Below are positions 9,432 through 18,332 of a DNA stretch of 64,000 nucleotides, one piece after another. The DNA lies in the NCBI RefSeq assembly GCF_000170755.1, contig NZ_ABCK01000022.1:23881-87880 (forward strand). Reading direction: 5' to 3'. The notes under the pieces were generated by a model, which was given only the letters and a program-made list of their open reading frames with translations, was not told the DNA's origin and searched no databases. Source of the DNA: Lentisphaera araneosa HTCC2155. Lineage in GTDB: Bacteria > Verrucomicrobiota > Lentisphaeria > Lentisphaerales > Lentisphaeraceae. The translations under genes and the position numbers were made by a program. How positions within the stretch are numbered: the first letter of the stretch is position 1; the number at the start of each line of letters is the position of its first letter.

Positions 9432-10973
9432 ATGAAAAAGCTTATCATACTACTTTTTGCAGTCTTAGTGACCAGCACTTATGCTCAAGAAACTCAAGCC
9501 TTGGCTGAGACGGCAGTCGCGAAAACGGCTCTTAAAAAGCAACCGAATATATTGTTTGCTATTGCCGATGATATGTCGCATGCCAGCGCCTATGGACACA
9601 AATGGGTAAGCACACCCCATTTCGATAAACTCGCTCGCGAAGGGATACTGTTTAAGAACGCATTTACCACTAATCCGAAGTGTGGACCATCGCGTGCTGC
9701 AACCTTGGGCGGACGCCATTTCTGGCAGATGAAAGCCGGATCGTGTCATTGGAATGTGTGGCCGAATGAATTAAAAATTTATACCGACCTCTTGGCAGAA
9801 GCGGGTTACCACGTTGGCTTGACCGGTAAGGGCTGGGGACCTGGAGACTACAAGAAACGCGGTGGGCGTGTTCATAACCCTGCGGGAAAGGCCTACAATA
9901 CGCAGAAGAAAAAATTCCAGGTGGGCATAAGCGACAATAACTATTCAGGCAATTTTAAGGAGTTTCTCAAAAAGCGAAAATCAGGGCAGCCGTTCTGCTT
10001 CTGGTATGGAGCAAAAGAACCTCATCGTGGGTATCTAACTGGTTCGGGAATTAGAAGCGGTCTTGATCCTAAAACAGTGAAAGTACCAAGTTACTACCCA
10101 GACCATGCTGATGTGCGCAGCGACTTTCTGGATTATGCTTTGGAGGTGAACTGGTTTGATAAACACCTCGGCGAGATTGTTGAATACCTGCGCGAGATTG
10201 GGGAGCTGGACAATACTCTGATTATTGCAACTAGTGATAACGGAGCACCCTTTCCACGGATCAAGGGACAGATATACGATGAAGACTTTCGTTTGCCAAT
10301 GGCTGCACGTTGGGGGGCTGTCCACAAAGGTGGAGCAGTTGTGGAGGACTTTGTGAACAATATCGATATTGGTCCAACCTTTCTTGAAGCCGCAGGCGTA
10401 GAAATTCCGGAGGAGATGTCTGGCCGAAGCTTTGTTGATATTTTCAAAGCAAATACAAGCGGTTTTGTTGATCCGAAACGCGACTTTGTTTGTGTGGGAC
10501 GCGAGAATCATGATTTAGGCCGGGAAGGGGATCTGGGCTATCCCGTGCGCGCCATACGGACTCGAGACTACCTGTATGTACATAACTTTGCTCCGGATCG
10601 GTGGCCGGCGGGCAACCCTGAAACAGGTTTTACAAACTGTGATAGCTCGCCGACGAAAAGTCTGATCCTCAAGTTGCATAAAGAGGGTAACAGTCAGTAC
10701 TTTGAGGCAAATTTTGGAAAGCGGCCTCAAGAGCAGTTGTTCAAGTTGTCAGTAGATCCAGAGTGCATGAAAAATCTAGCTCAGAACCCGGAGTATTCTA
10801 AGATAAAAAAAGAACTCTGGGAGCAGCTGAAGACGACATTGATAGAGACCAAAGACCCTCGCATCCTAGGCAAGGGCAAGGTGTTTGATGATTATGAATA
10901 TATCGGCAGTGACAAAGCTAAGCACTCATGGAAAGCCTATATAGAGGGCTGGTGGAAACGACAAAGGTATTAA
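9432..10973 (+). CDS. Secreted sulfatase with a GH105-derived leader and signal peptide
   Basis: Formylglycine sulfatase: PNILFAIADD, C84-G-P-S-R-A with LGGR, and TSDNGAP. It lacks the usual GKWH, having TGKGWGP instead. The first 35 or so residues (MKKLIILLFAVLVTSTYAQE, then AETAVAKTAL) are almost those of the two GH105 proteins immediately upstream, with a short internal deletion, and the 40-base untranslated leader is the same as that of the 8242 gene. The signal peptide thus appears copied from its neighbour by recombination. It is the fourth gene in the 4037 operon and resembles sulfatases of the heparan N-sulfatase-like branch; the true substrate is unknown. Confidence 0.88.
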   Translation: MKKLIILLFAVLVTSTYAQETQALAETAVAKTALKKQPNILFAIADDMSHASAYGHKWVSTPHFDKLAREGILFKNAFTTNPKCGPSRAATLGGRHFWQMKAGSCHWNVWPNELKIYTDLLAEAGYHVGLTGKGWGPGDYKKRGGRVHNPAGKAYNTQKKKFQVGISDNNYSGNFKEFLKKRKSGQPFCFWYGAKEPHRGYLTGSGIRSGLDPKTVKVPSYYPDHADVRSDFLDYALEVNWFDKHLGEIVEYLREIGELDNTLIIATSDNGAPFPRIKGQIYDEDFRLPMAARWGAVHKGGAVVEDFVNNIDIGPTFLEAAGVEIPEEMSGRSFVDIFKANTSGFVDPKRDFVCVGRENHDLGREGDLGYPVRAIRTRDYLYVHNFAPDRWPAGNPETGFTNCDSSPTKSLILKLHKEGNSQYFEANFGKRPQEQLFKLSVDPECMKNLAQNPEYSKIKKELWEQLKTTLIETKDPRILGKGKVFDDYEYIGSDKAKHSWKAYIEGWWKRQRY

Positions 10974-11010
10974 GCTCAAAAAAACTCAGTTAAAAATAAT
11001 TGGAGAAACA

Positions 11011-12591
11011 GTGAAGAAACTTAAATGTATCATAAAATACAGTGTACTCGCTGCCATGTTGGCCACACTGTTCTGTAGCACTCTTACTGCGGCAGACCCG
11101 TCTTCGCCTATGAGCTACGACGTGGCAAGCAGGCCGAATATCATCGTCATCTTAGCCGACGATATGGGCTATTCGGATCTGGGCTGTTACGGCGGCGAAA
11201 TTCAAACCCCGAATATTGATGCCTTGGCGCGTGAAGGAGTCCGGTTTACCGGCTTCAAGAACACCGCCCGTTGTACGCCGTCACGCGCATCTCTGCTGAC
11301 CGGTCGCTACTCGCATTCAGTCGGGGTGGGCGCTATGCAGCAAGACCAGCATTTACCCGGTTATCGCGGGCAACTTTCGGCCGATGCTCCGACCATCGCC
11401 GAAATCCTGAAACCGCACGGCTACGCAACCGGAGTTGTCGGGAAATGGCACCAAGCCGTCACCGGCAAATCGAAACAGAAACCGTTGTTCCCGCTCGACC
11501 GCGGCTTCGACTTTTTTTACGGCACTTGGTGGGGTGCGAAGGACTATTTCAGCCCCAAGTTCATGATGAAAAACAGTGAACATATACCGGACAGCACTAC
11601 ATATCCCGCGGACTTTTATCTGACCCATGCGCTCTCCGATTCCGCGATTGAGTTTGTGGATGCGCAGGTCGGTCAGCAGAATCCATTCTTTCTGTACCTC
11701 GCGCACTACGCGCCACACGCCCCGATTCAGGCACCGGCGGATCGGATCCAAAAGTGTATCGACCGCTATAAAGCTGGATTTGTTAAACTTCAGCAAGAGC
11801 GCTTTGAACGTCAGCAGGAATTGGGAGTGGCGCCCGATAATGCAGCAACCATTGACCAGTCCAGTAAATGGAACACGCTCAGTGAGGCAGATAAAAATGA
11901 GTGGGTAACCACGATGGCAACCTATGGCGCCATGATTGAGATAATGGATGAGGGGATCGGGCAACTGATTGATGTTTTGAAGAAGAATGGTCAATATGAC
12001 AATACCCTGATACTCGTGCTCAGTGATAACGGTTCAACACCCAATCATAAGGGGACGAGGAATTTGGCTAATCTTTGTGCCACACTCAGCAACACGCCAT
12101 TCAGCGGAGTCAAAGCCCATGCCCTTGAGGGAGGTATCTCTTCACCACTGATCGTCAGTTGGCCGGATAAGCTGAAAGAATATGCCGGTCAAATTCGGAA
12201 TGGACGCTGTCATATTATCGATATTTTACCGACCTGTCTGGATGCAGCTGGGGCCAAATTCCCCGATGCATTTAAAGGAATTAAGCCGGTGCAAGCGGAT
12301 GGAATAAACTTGATGGCTGCGGTAAAAGGGGCTGAATTAGAAAGTCGCCCCTTTTTTTGGGAACATCTACAAAGCCGTGCTGTTTACCGTGATGCTTGGA
12401 AATTGGTTGCAGATAAGACGCTGTGGAAACTGTATGATCTGAGCAAGGACCCTGCCGAGCAATGCGATTTATCCAGTAAGCATCCTGAACGGGCTTCCGC
12501 ACTCAAAGCGCTCTGGACCGAATGGGCAGAAGAGTATGATGTGATTCCTTGGCCTTCAGCCAGGAAGAAATTGCCTGCTAAATCACAGTAA
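11011..12591 (+). CDS. Secreted arylsulfatase, GC-rich paralogue of the 1903 gene
   Basis: 526 residues with a signal peptide (about 1-28, ending STLTAA). Signatures: PNIIVILADD, C88-T-P-S-R-A-S-L-L-T-G-R, GVVGKWH, LSDNGST, and a family-typical DVIPWP end. The start is GTG at 11011 with GGAG five bases upstream; no ATG fits better. It is a close protein-level paralogue of the 1903-3444 sulfatase but uses clearly more G/C at third positions, and is GC-richer than its neighbours, suggesting a different recent history (transfer from a relative, or older amelioration of the other copy). Probably continues the same transcription unit. Confidence 0.9.
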   Translation: MKKLKCIIKYSVLAAMLATLFCSTLTAADPSSPMSYDVASRPNIIVILADDMGYSDLGCYGGEIQTPNIDALAREGVRFTGFKNTARCTPSRASLLTGRYSHSVGVGAMQQDQHLPGYRGQLSADAPTIAEILKPHGYATGVVGKWHQAVTGKSKQKPLFPLDRGFDFFYGTWWGAKDYFSPKFMMKNSEHIPDSTTYPADFYLTHALSDSAIEFVDAQVGQQNPFFLYLAHYAPHAPIQAPADRIQKCIDRYKAGFVKLQQERFERQQELGVAPDNAATIDQSSKWNTLSEADKNEWVTTMATYGAMIEIMDEGIGQLIDVLKKNGQYDNTLILVLSDNGSTPNHKGTRNLANLCATLSNTPFSGVKAHALEGGISSPLIVSWPDKLKEYAGQIRNGRCHIIDILPTCLDAAGAKFPDAFKGIKPVQADGINLMAAVKGAELESRPFFWEHLQSRAVYRDAWKLVADKTLWKLYDLSKDPAEQCDLSSKHPERASALKALWTEWAEEYDVIPWPSARKKLPAKSQ

Positions 12592-12673
12592 GTTAAGCAA
12601 AGTATAAAAACTCATGTGTCAATGCGTATATTAATAACAATACTCAAGTAATTAAAGGAACAATTTAAACTAT

Positions 12674-13777
12674 ATGAATAAATATAAACTAAGCTGTGGG
12701 CAGGAATTAAGCTATCCACTAAACACGCTATCAGCGAAAGCAAGGACTTTCACGTCCTTTGCCAAGCACTTCCTTTGCCTATGTTTTTTAACGATAAACT
12801 TGAATGCTCAAGATGCAGAACAAAAAGGGCGTCCAAATGTTACTCCGGTACCGGTATCAGAACGTCAGGTAGGAATAGCTTATGGACTGTGGATGGATCA
12901 CAAGCAATGGAAAGGTAATAATTGTTGGGGAACACCGGCATTGGGTAAGTATGATTCTCGTGACAGGCGGGTTATCCGCAAACATGCAGAATGGCTTTAT
13001 GACGCCGGAGTTGACTTTGTTTGGCTTGACTGGTCAAATAATATTAATTACGACTCGGCAAAAGTCTGGGAAGGCGGGCACCAAGATGTGATTGAAGATG
13101 CCACTGCAATCTTGTTTGATGAATATGCCAAGCTTGAGAAGAGGCCGAAGATAAGTGTGTTTATCGGTGTGACGCTAGCTCCCGAGGCTGTAAAGGATGG
13201 GCGTCTTCAAAAAAAGGCTGACCAGTTCTATACCATGTATGTGGCAAATCCCCGTTACCGTTATTTGCTTCAGGACCATGAAGGAAAACCCTTGTTGGTT
13301 GTGTATGTCAATACTCCGACTCCATGGCCGAATGGTATTCCGGATTGGGATGATGAACGTTTTACGGTGCGTTGGATGACAGGGTTTGTGTCAGAGCAAA
13401 AGAGTCTATTAAACAATGATAAGGATAGAGTGAGTAAATACGGCTACTGGTCGTGGGAGGATCGAGGTAAACAGACATATCCGATTCGTAATAACTATCC
13501 GGAAGCCATGGTGATTTGCGCCGCAACTCGCAGCCAGAAAGTTAAATATATTCCTCCGAGTGGACGCCGTAATGGTGCGACCTTTAAAGAGCAATTCGCT
13601 CGGGCACGGGAGATAGGACCAAAATTCGCAATGATTGTTTCGTGGAATGAATGGGTGCGAGCAGAACAGCCGACCACAGAGATCAGTAAAGATATCGAAC
13701 CATCTAAGGAATTCGGACATTTCTATCTTAAGCTGATGAAAAGTGAGATTGCCAAGTTTAAGGGGATTAAGAAATAG
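12674..13777 (+). CDS. GH99-like (WbsX/GH71-99 type) secreted protein
   Basis: 367 residues. A long N-terminal region (about 28 residues) precedes a hydrophobic stretch ending NLNAQ, read as a signal peptide with an extended n-region. The body shows features of the GH99-like TIM barrel group: YGLWMDHKQW, GVDFVWLDWSNN and a C-terminal VSWNEW.RAEQ motif. A second protein of the same fold is at 21817-23082, aligning at W(G/A).PA(L/V)G.Y, the aspartate strand (FVWLDWSN / FIILDVTN) and WNE(W/L). The family contains endo-acting alpha-mannan enzymes, but catalytic assignment here is uncertain. A ribosome-binding-like AAAGGA is about 17 bases upstream, as for other genes in this locus. Confidence 0.6.
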   Translation: MNKYKLSCGQELSYPLNTLSAKARTFTSFAKHFLCLCFLTINLNAQDAEQKGRPNVTPVPVSERQVGIAYGLWMDHKQWKGNNCWGTPALGKYDSRDRRVIRKHAEWLYDAGVDFVWLDWSNNINYDSAKVWEGGHQDVIEDATAILFDEYAKLEKRPKISVFIGVTLAPEAVKDGRLQKKADQFYTMYVANPRYRYLLQDHEGKPLLVVYVNTPTPWPNGIPDWDDERFTVRWMTGFVSEQKSLLNNDKDRVSKYGYWSWEDRGKQTYPIRNNYPEAMVICAATRSQKVKYIPPSGRRNGATFKEQFARAREIGPKFAMIVSWNEWVRAEQPTTEISKDIEPSKEFGHFYLKLMKSEIAKFKGIKK

Positions 13778-13857
13778 ATGCAGATATTCTGAATGCGGGG
13801 AAGTATACCATATCTCCACGGACCAAACCTTTCGAAGATACCTTGGCAAGACCTTGA
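13777..13857 (+). pseudogene. Possible coding relic between GH99-like and sulfatase genes
   Basis: A 26-codon open stretch (reads DADILNAGKYTISPRTKPFE then DTLARP, stop TGA) without a start codon directly follows the GH99-like stop in another frame. The AGKYT segment recalls the KAGKYTLQM of the C-terminal domain of the 18333 sulfatase. It may be the tail of a deleted gene. Weak evidence. Confidence 0.25.
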
Positions 13858-13899
13858 GCTAGAAGAGCTGACTTAAAATTTAATCAAGATCAATTAATT

Positions 13900-15396
13900 A
13901 TGAAAAATACAAAACAAGCTAACCCGCCCCGTCAAAATGGCCTTTTCAGAGGTGGCTTGAAGGCCCTGTATCGTACGTTAACGGTCGTAGCTGTGTTGTT
14001 TTCAGCAAGCGCCGCGTCTGCCGAGGAGACGCATTCTCCCAACATCCTCTGGATCATAGCCGAGGATATGTCTCCCGATCTGGCTTGCTATGGCAATAAG
14101 GTCGTGACAACGCCGAACATTGACTCCTTGGCGGCCAAAGGGATGAGGTTCAGCAATGTCTTTACCACTGCCCCTGCGTGTTCTCCGAGCAGGACGGCAC
14201 TCGCAACAGGAGTCTATCAGACGACGCTCGACGCCCATCACATGCGCTACAGTTCCGAGCTCAGATCGAACCTCCCCAAAGCGGTCAAGGTATTGCCGGA
14301 GTTGATGCGCGAGAATGGATACTACACGGGGAACATCAAAGGTATTTGCGGTACGGGGACAGGGAAGGATGACTGGCAATTCAATGTACCGGGGAAGTCA
14401 TGGGACACCCATTCATGGAAGGAGTTGAGCAAACGCCAGCCTTTCTTTGCTCAGATCAATTCCTCCCAATCCCATCGCGGATTCTCGTCAACCAAGAACA
14501 TTGCAAAAGAGAAAATCAAGATTCCTCCGTACTATCCGGATCACCCTGTGAGCAGACATGACTGGGCCGGATACTACAATGAGATCAATAAGTTTGATCG
14601 GCAAGTCGGTGATATTCTGAAACGTCTTGAGACCGAGGACCTCGCGAAGAACACGATCGTCTGCGTCTTTGCGGACCATGGCAGGCCGATGATTCGCGGA
14701 AAGAACTGGCTGTATGACAGTGGAACGCAGATCCCGCTGGTTATCTACTTCCCCGAAGGGATGAAGAAACCCAAGGCGTACCAAGCGGGAAAGACGAACA
14801 CCGAGCTACTCAGTGCCATCGATCTGGTGGCAGAAACCGTTCTTATGGCCGGCGGCAAGATCCCTGCTTGGATGCAGGGCAGAAGTTTCCTCCGAAAAAA
14901 CTCCAAACCGCGGAATTACATCCACACCGCTGTCGACCGTATCGGGAATGTCGACACATGCAGCCGAGCTATTCGAAGCGATAGATTCAAATACATCCGG
15001 AACTTCAAGACGCCCGGATCGATCAATGAATGCACGACAGCATACCGTCGAGCATCGCATTCGATTTACCACCTGTTGAACATCATGGAAGACAAGAATC
15101 TACTGACGCCTGCCCAGGCTCAGCTTCTGAAGCCTCTCGCGGATGAGGAATTGTACGACCTGGTGAATGACCCATACGAAACGGTTAACCTCATCGGCAA
15201 CAAGGATTTAGAATCAATTCACAACAAGCTCAAAGAACAAATGGCGGAATGGATTGAATTCAGTAAAGACAAAGGCCTTGAAAAAGAGAGCGCCGCCATC
15301 GTTGAGCATTTCAGAGAATACGGTAAGACTACAATGAAGAGCAGAGCGAAAAGTATTCAGAAAAGGCGATTGTCAGTCGAAAAGTACTTTGAGTAA
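13900..15396 (+). CDS. Secreted sulfatase, CSPSR type, GC-rich
   Basis: 498 residues. An unusually long N-terminal region precedes a hydrophobic signal segment ending SAASAEE (about 42), so it is exported. PNILWIIAEDMSPDLACYG, C94-S-P-S-R with ALATG, and FADHGRPM mark it as a formylglycine sulfatase; there is no GKWH (IKGICG at that point). This pattern is shared with heparan N-sulfatase-like members, whose substrates vary. Codon usage is noticeably GC-richer than the flanking genes, a hint of separate acquisition. The start ATG at 13900 has only a weak ribosome binding site, consistent with others here. Confidence 0.88.
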   Translation: MKNTKQANPPRQNGLFRGGLKALYRTLTVVAVLFSASAASAEETHSPNILWIIAEDMSPDLACYGNKVVTTPNIDSLAAKGMRFSNVFTTAPACSPSRTALATGVYQTTLDAHHMRYSSELRSNLPKAVKVLPELMRENGYYTGNIKGICGTGTGKDDWQFNVPGKSWDTHSWKELSKRQPFFAQINSSQSHRGFSSTKNIAKEKIKIPPYYPDHPVSRHDWAGYYNEINKFDRQVGDILKRLETEDLAKNTIVCVFADHGRPMIRGKNWLYDSGTQIPLVIYFPEGMKKPKAYQAGKTNTELLSAIDLVAETVLMAGGKIPAWMQGRSFLRKNSKPRNYIHTAVDRIGNVDTCSRAIRSDRFKYIRNFKTPGSINECTTAYRRASHSIYHLLNIMEDKNLLTPAQAQLLKPLADEELYDLVNDPYETVNLIGNKDLESIHNKLKEQMAEWIEFSKDKGLEKESAAIVEHFREYGKTTMKSRAKSIQKRRLSVEKYFE

Positions 15397-15514
15397 TACA
15401 CCTGGATTAAGAATTGCTAAGATTGAGGAATCGTTTGATGGCAACTGCTCGAAAAAATGGTGTGTCTTTCATAAGGGCAAGCCGTTCGTATGGCAGATAA
15501 GTGGAGTAGAATAA
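15389..15514 (+). pseudogene. Small ORF or gene relic (about 41 codons)
   Basis: Open from a TTG overlapping the sulfatase stop to TAA at 15512. It reads ...IEESFDGNCSKKWCVFH then KGKPFVWQISGVE. The composition looks protein-like, but there is no ATG, no ribosome binding site and no family I recognise. Best taken as the tail of a lost gene; a translationally coupled microprotein is the less likely alternative. Confidence 0.25.
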
Positions 15515-15557
15515 TATGAAAATCAGTAAGCACAAAAAATGGAAGTTTGGATAAATA

Positions 15558-17189
15558 ATGAATAAACTTAAGTGTAAAATTAAATTTAGAGTGATGCTTG
15601 TCATGTTGGTAGCACCAATTTTCTGTAGCACTCTTGCTGCGGTAGACAAGCGAAGTGGAATGACGCCGGCCAAGGATAAACCAAATATTATTATCATTAT
15701 GACCGATGATATGGGGTTTTCGGATCTCGGCTGCTATGGCGGCGAGATCGAAACACCGAATCTTGATATGTTGGCGAATAAGGGGGTGCGTTTTACCCAG
15801 TTCTATAATGCGGGTCGCTGTTGTCCAACCCGTGCCAGTTTGTTGACGGGCTTGTATCAGCACCAGGCGGGTATCGGAGGAATGATGGGGGACCGGGGGG
15901 CGGAGTGGCCGGGATTCCGAGGTCATTTGACTGAACGTTGTGTTACCTTTGCTGAAGTTTTGAAGACTGCCGGTTACAATACTTATCAGACGGGCAAATG
16001 GCATGTTGGTGACAAGAAAAAGGAGTGGTGGCCCCTCGCACGTGGCTTTGACCATAGCTATAGTTGTCCGCAAGGTGGAGGGTTCTTTTTTAAACCCTCT
16101 TCATTCAAAGAAAAACGACAAGTCGTGCGTGACACGGAAGTGCTTTATGATCAGAAGAATGACCCGCCGGCAGATTGGTATGCGACGGATGCCTGGACAG
16201 ATGAAGGCTTAAAGTTTATTGAGTCGGAAGCGAAGGAAAACAGACCTTTTATCTGGTATCTGGCACATAATGCACCACACTTTCCCTTGCAGGCGAAACC
16301 TCAAGATATTGCCAAATACCGCGGAAAATTCATGCAGGGTTGGGACAAGCTACGCGAACAGCGTCATAAGCGTTTAATTGACTTGGGAATCATTGATAAG
16401 CAATGGAAACTTTCGCCAAGGGAAAAAGGTATTCCAGCTTGGGACTCTTTATCCGGCAAAGAAAAGTACCAACAGGATCTGCGCATGGCAAGCTATGCCG
16501 CAATGATTGATTGCGTCGATCAGAATGTCGGCAAGATCATCACCAAGCTTAAAGAGCTTAATCAATATGATAATACCCTGATACTCTTCCTGCACGACAA
16601 TGGTGGTTGTGACGCGGGTGGGGCCATGGGTGAAAACACTGGTAAGGGTACCTGCGGGACGGCGAAGTCATTTGCCTATTATGGTGCTTGCTGGGCGAAT
16701 GTATCCAATACTCCGTTCAGAAAATATAAAAAGTATATTCATGAGGGTGGTATTTCCACGCCACTTATTGCTCATTGGCCAGAAGGTATAGCAAAAAAAC
16801 TTCAGGGAAAGCTGATAACAGAGCCCGCCCACGTAATTGATATTATGGCAAGCTGTGTTGATCTGTCCGGGGCGACTTATCCCACAAGCTTCAAAGGACA
16901 TGCGATCATTCCCATGGAAGGAACTAGTTTACGTCCGCTGTTTGAAGGAAAAAGTCTTGAACGTAATGACGGTCTATTTTTTGAACACTATGGTCACCGC
17001 GGCGTCCGCAGAGGATCTTGGAAACTGGTGGCAACAAGGCAGGGAAAATGGGAACTCTACGATATGGTGAGTGACCGTACTGAACTGAATGATCTATCCT
17101 CAAAAATGCCGGAAAAGGTAAAAGAACTTAGTCGCCTCTACAATAAGTGGACGGAACGCTGTTTTGTCCAAAAGCTGAAAGGGGAATAA
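15558..17189 (+). CDS. Secreted arylsulfatase with CCPTR active site
   Basis: 543 residues. The signal peptide (about 1-28, STLAA) resembles that of the 11011 sulfatase. Signatures: PNIIIIMTDDMGFSDLGCYG, C88-C-P-T-R-A-S-L-L-T-G (CxPxR, so C88 is the formylglycine residue and C89 lies beside it), TGKWHVGD, and LHDNGG. The C-terminus has the usual LYD...E.NDL module. The neighbouring cysteine is seen in a known subset of arylsulfatases. It starts 161 bases after the previous gene and precedes the pseudopilin at 17434. The substrate is not readable. Confidence 0.9.
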   Translation: MNKLKCKIKFRVMLVMLVAPIFCSTLAAVDKRSGMTPAKDKPNIIIIMTDDMGFSDLGCYGGEIETPNLDMLANKGVRFTQFYNAGRCCPTRASLLTGLYQHQAGIGGMMGDRGAEWPGFRGHLTERCVTFAEVLKTAGYNTYQTGKWHVGDKKKEWWPLARGFDHSYSCPQGGGFFFKPSSFKEKRQVVRDTEVLYDQKNDPPADWYATDAWTDEGLKFIESEAKENRPFIWYLAHNAPHFPLQAKPQDIAKYRGKFMQGWDKLREQRHKRLIDLGIIDKQWKLSPREKGIPAWDSLSGKEKYQQDLRMASYAAMIDCVDQNVGKIITKLKELNQYDNTLILFLHDNGGCDAGGAMGENTGKGTCGTAKSFAYYGACWANVSNTPFRKYKKYIHEGGISTPLIAHWPEGIAKKLQGKLITEPAHVIDIMASCVDLSGATYPTSFKGHAIIPMEGTSLRPLFEGKSLERNDGLFFEHYGHRGVRRGSWKLVATRQGKWELYDMVSDRTELNDLSSKMPEKVKELSRLYNKWTERCFVQKLKGE

Positions 17190-17354
17190 TGAGAGTGTCT
17201 GCTGAACCTGAACAGTGAATTACAAAAGTATGATGTTTATGAATATTGCTTAAATACTACAAGTTATCAGAAGAGAAACCATATATATTTAATGAATAAA
17301 GAACTGTGCGCATAGGCTTATTTTATTGAAACTTCAAAAAAAATAAAAAAAGCA

Positions 17355-17381
17355 CGGCAGGTTTTGTTTGACTGCAAATTA
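17355..17381 (+). promoter_or_regulatory. Candidate ECF sigma promoter upstream of pseudopilin
   Basis: CGGCAGGTTTT, 8 bases, GCAAATTA, 52 bases before the ATG at 17434. Both blocks are identical to the site in front of the ECF sigma gene (26453-26479, minus strand), and both are followed by a GTAT. The rest of 17190-17433 is AT-rich and shows nothing else recognised. Confidence 0.55.
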
Positions 17382-17433
17382 AGTATTGATGAGTCACAAA
17401 ATTTTATCTCAATGAGAGCTTAAAGGAATATAT

Positions 17434-18225
17434 ATGAAAAGACAGTTTACATTAATAGAGCTCTTAGTTGTCATGGCAATTATCGGCATACTTGCTTCAC
17501 TACTGCTTCCATCGCTAAAATCGTCAAGGGAAAGATCTCGTCGAGTTGTCTGCAAAAGTAACCTAAGGCAAGTCTATACAGCGGCATTTATGTATCATGA
17601 TGATAGTGGCTTTTTTCCTGTGGGTGGTGCGACAGTACTCAACAATACGCCTTGGAATCCCAATGGTTGGTCACAAACAGAGACCTATATTAGAGATATT
17701 ATTCCCTATCTAAGTGCATCGAATCTAACAAGTTCTGAACGCCCGGCTGTATTAATGTGCCCAAGTAATTCTAGTATTGCTTTTAATTCAACAGAATCAA
17801 CAACTTACATCTATACTGGGAACTTCCAAGAAGATGAAAGTTGGGTCATGTTTAGGGGTCTAGGTCGTCAAACAACGAGCACGACATGGCTAGACGGAGG
17901 TCCTAAAATACCAACGAAAAGAAGAACGTTTGCTACTTACGATGATCCGAGTCAAACCACTGTTTTTGCCGACATAAACCAATTTGTTAATAATAGTAAT
18001 AAAATAATCAGAGTAAATCACTCTCTACAAGGGGGGAACAAATTTAAATATGTATCAGAGATTTATTTACATTCAGCAGGAGGCAACCGCAATACCTTAG
18101 ACGGCGCGGTAAGATGGATAAAAGTAAATCAACTGGGTTATGATAGAGTCTCGAATGAAGACGCTTTTCCCAACACTTCTGGAAGTCGAAAATATGGCGC
18201 TGGTTCTCATTCTTTTTATTGGTAG
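17434..18225 (+). CDS. Type II secretion-like pseudopilin
   Basis: 263 residues with the prepilin signature: short basic leader, then [22 protein letters not shown] as cleavage site and hydrophobic helix. A C-terminal LHSAGGNRNTLDGAVRW region corresponds to the H-X9-DG segment (here H-SAGGNRNTL-DG) of the large Lentisphaerae/Planctomycetes family of prepilin-like proteins. AAAGGA stands upstream of the ATG. It sits inside the sulfatase cluster with its own candidate ECF promoter. Such proteins may form pseudopili or surface scaffolds; their exact role is not established. Confidence 0.85.
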   Translation: MKRQFTLIELLVVMAIIGILASLLLPSLKSSRERSRRVVCKSNLRQVYTAAFMYHDDSGFFPVGGATVLNNTPWNPNGWSQTETYIRDIIPYLSASNLTSSERPAVLMCPSNSSIAFNSTESTTYIYTGNFQEDESWVMFRGLGRQTTSTTWLDGGPKIPTKRRTFATYDDPSQTTVFADINQFVNNSNKIIRVNHSLQGGNKFKYVSEIYLHSAGGNRNTLDGAVRWIKVNQLGYDRVSNEDAFPNTSGSRKYGAGSHSFYW

Positions 18226-18332
18226 AGCAAGTACTTAGAATTTAAAGTTGTGGTGCAGAAATTGAAAAATATTTTTATCGGCGGCCATCTAGTGAATTTA
18301 CCAAAATCACAAAGATTATAATCAGGTTTTTT

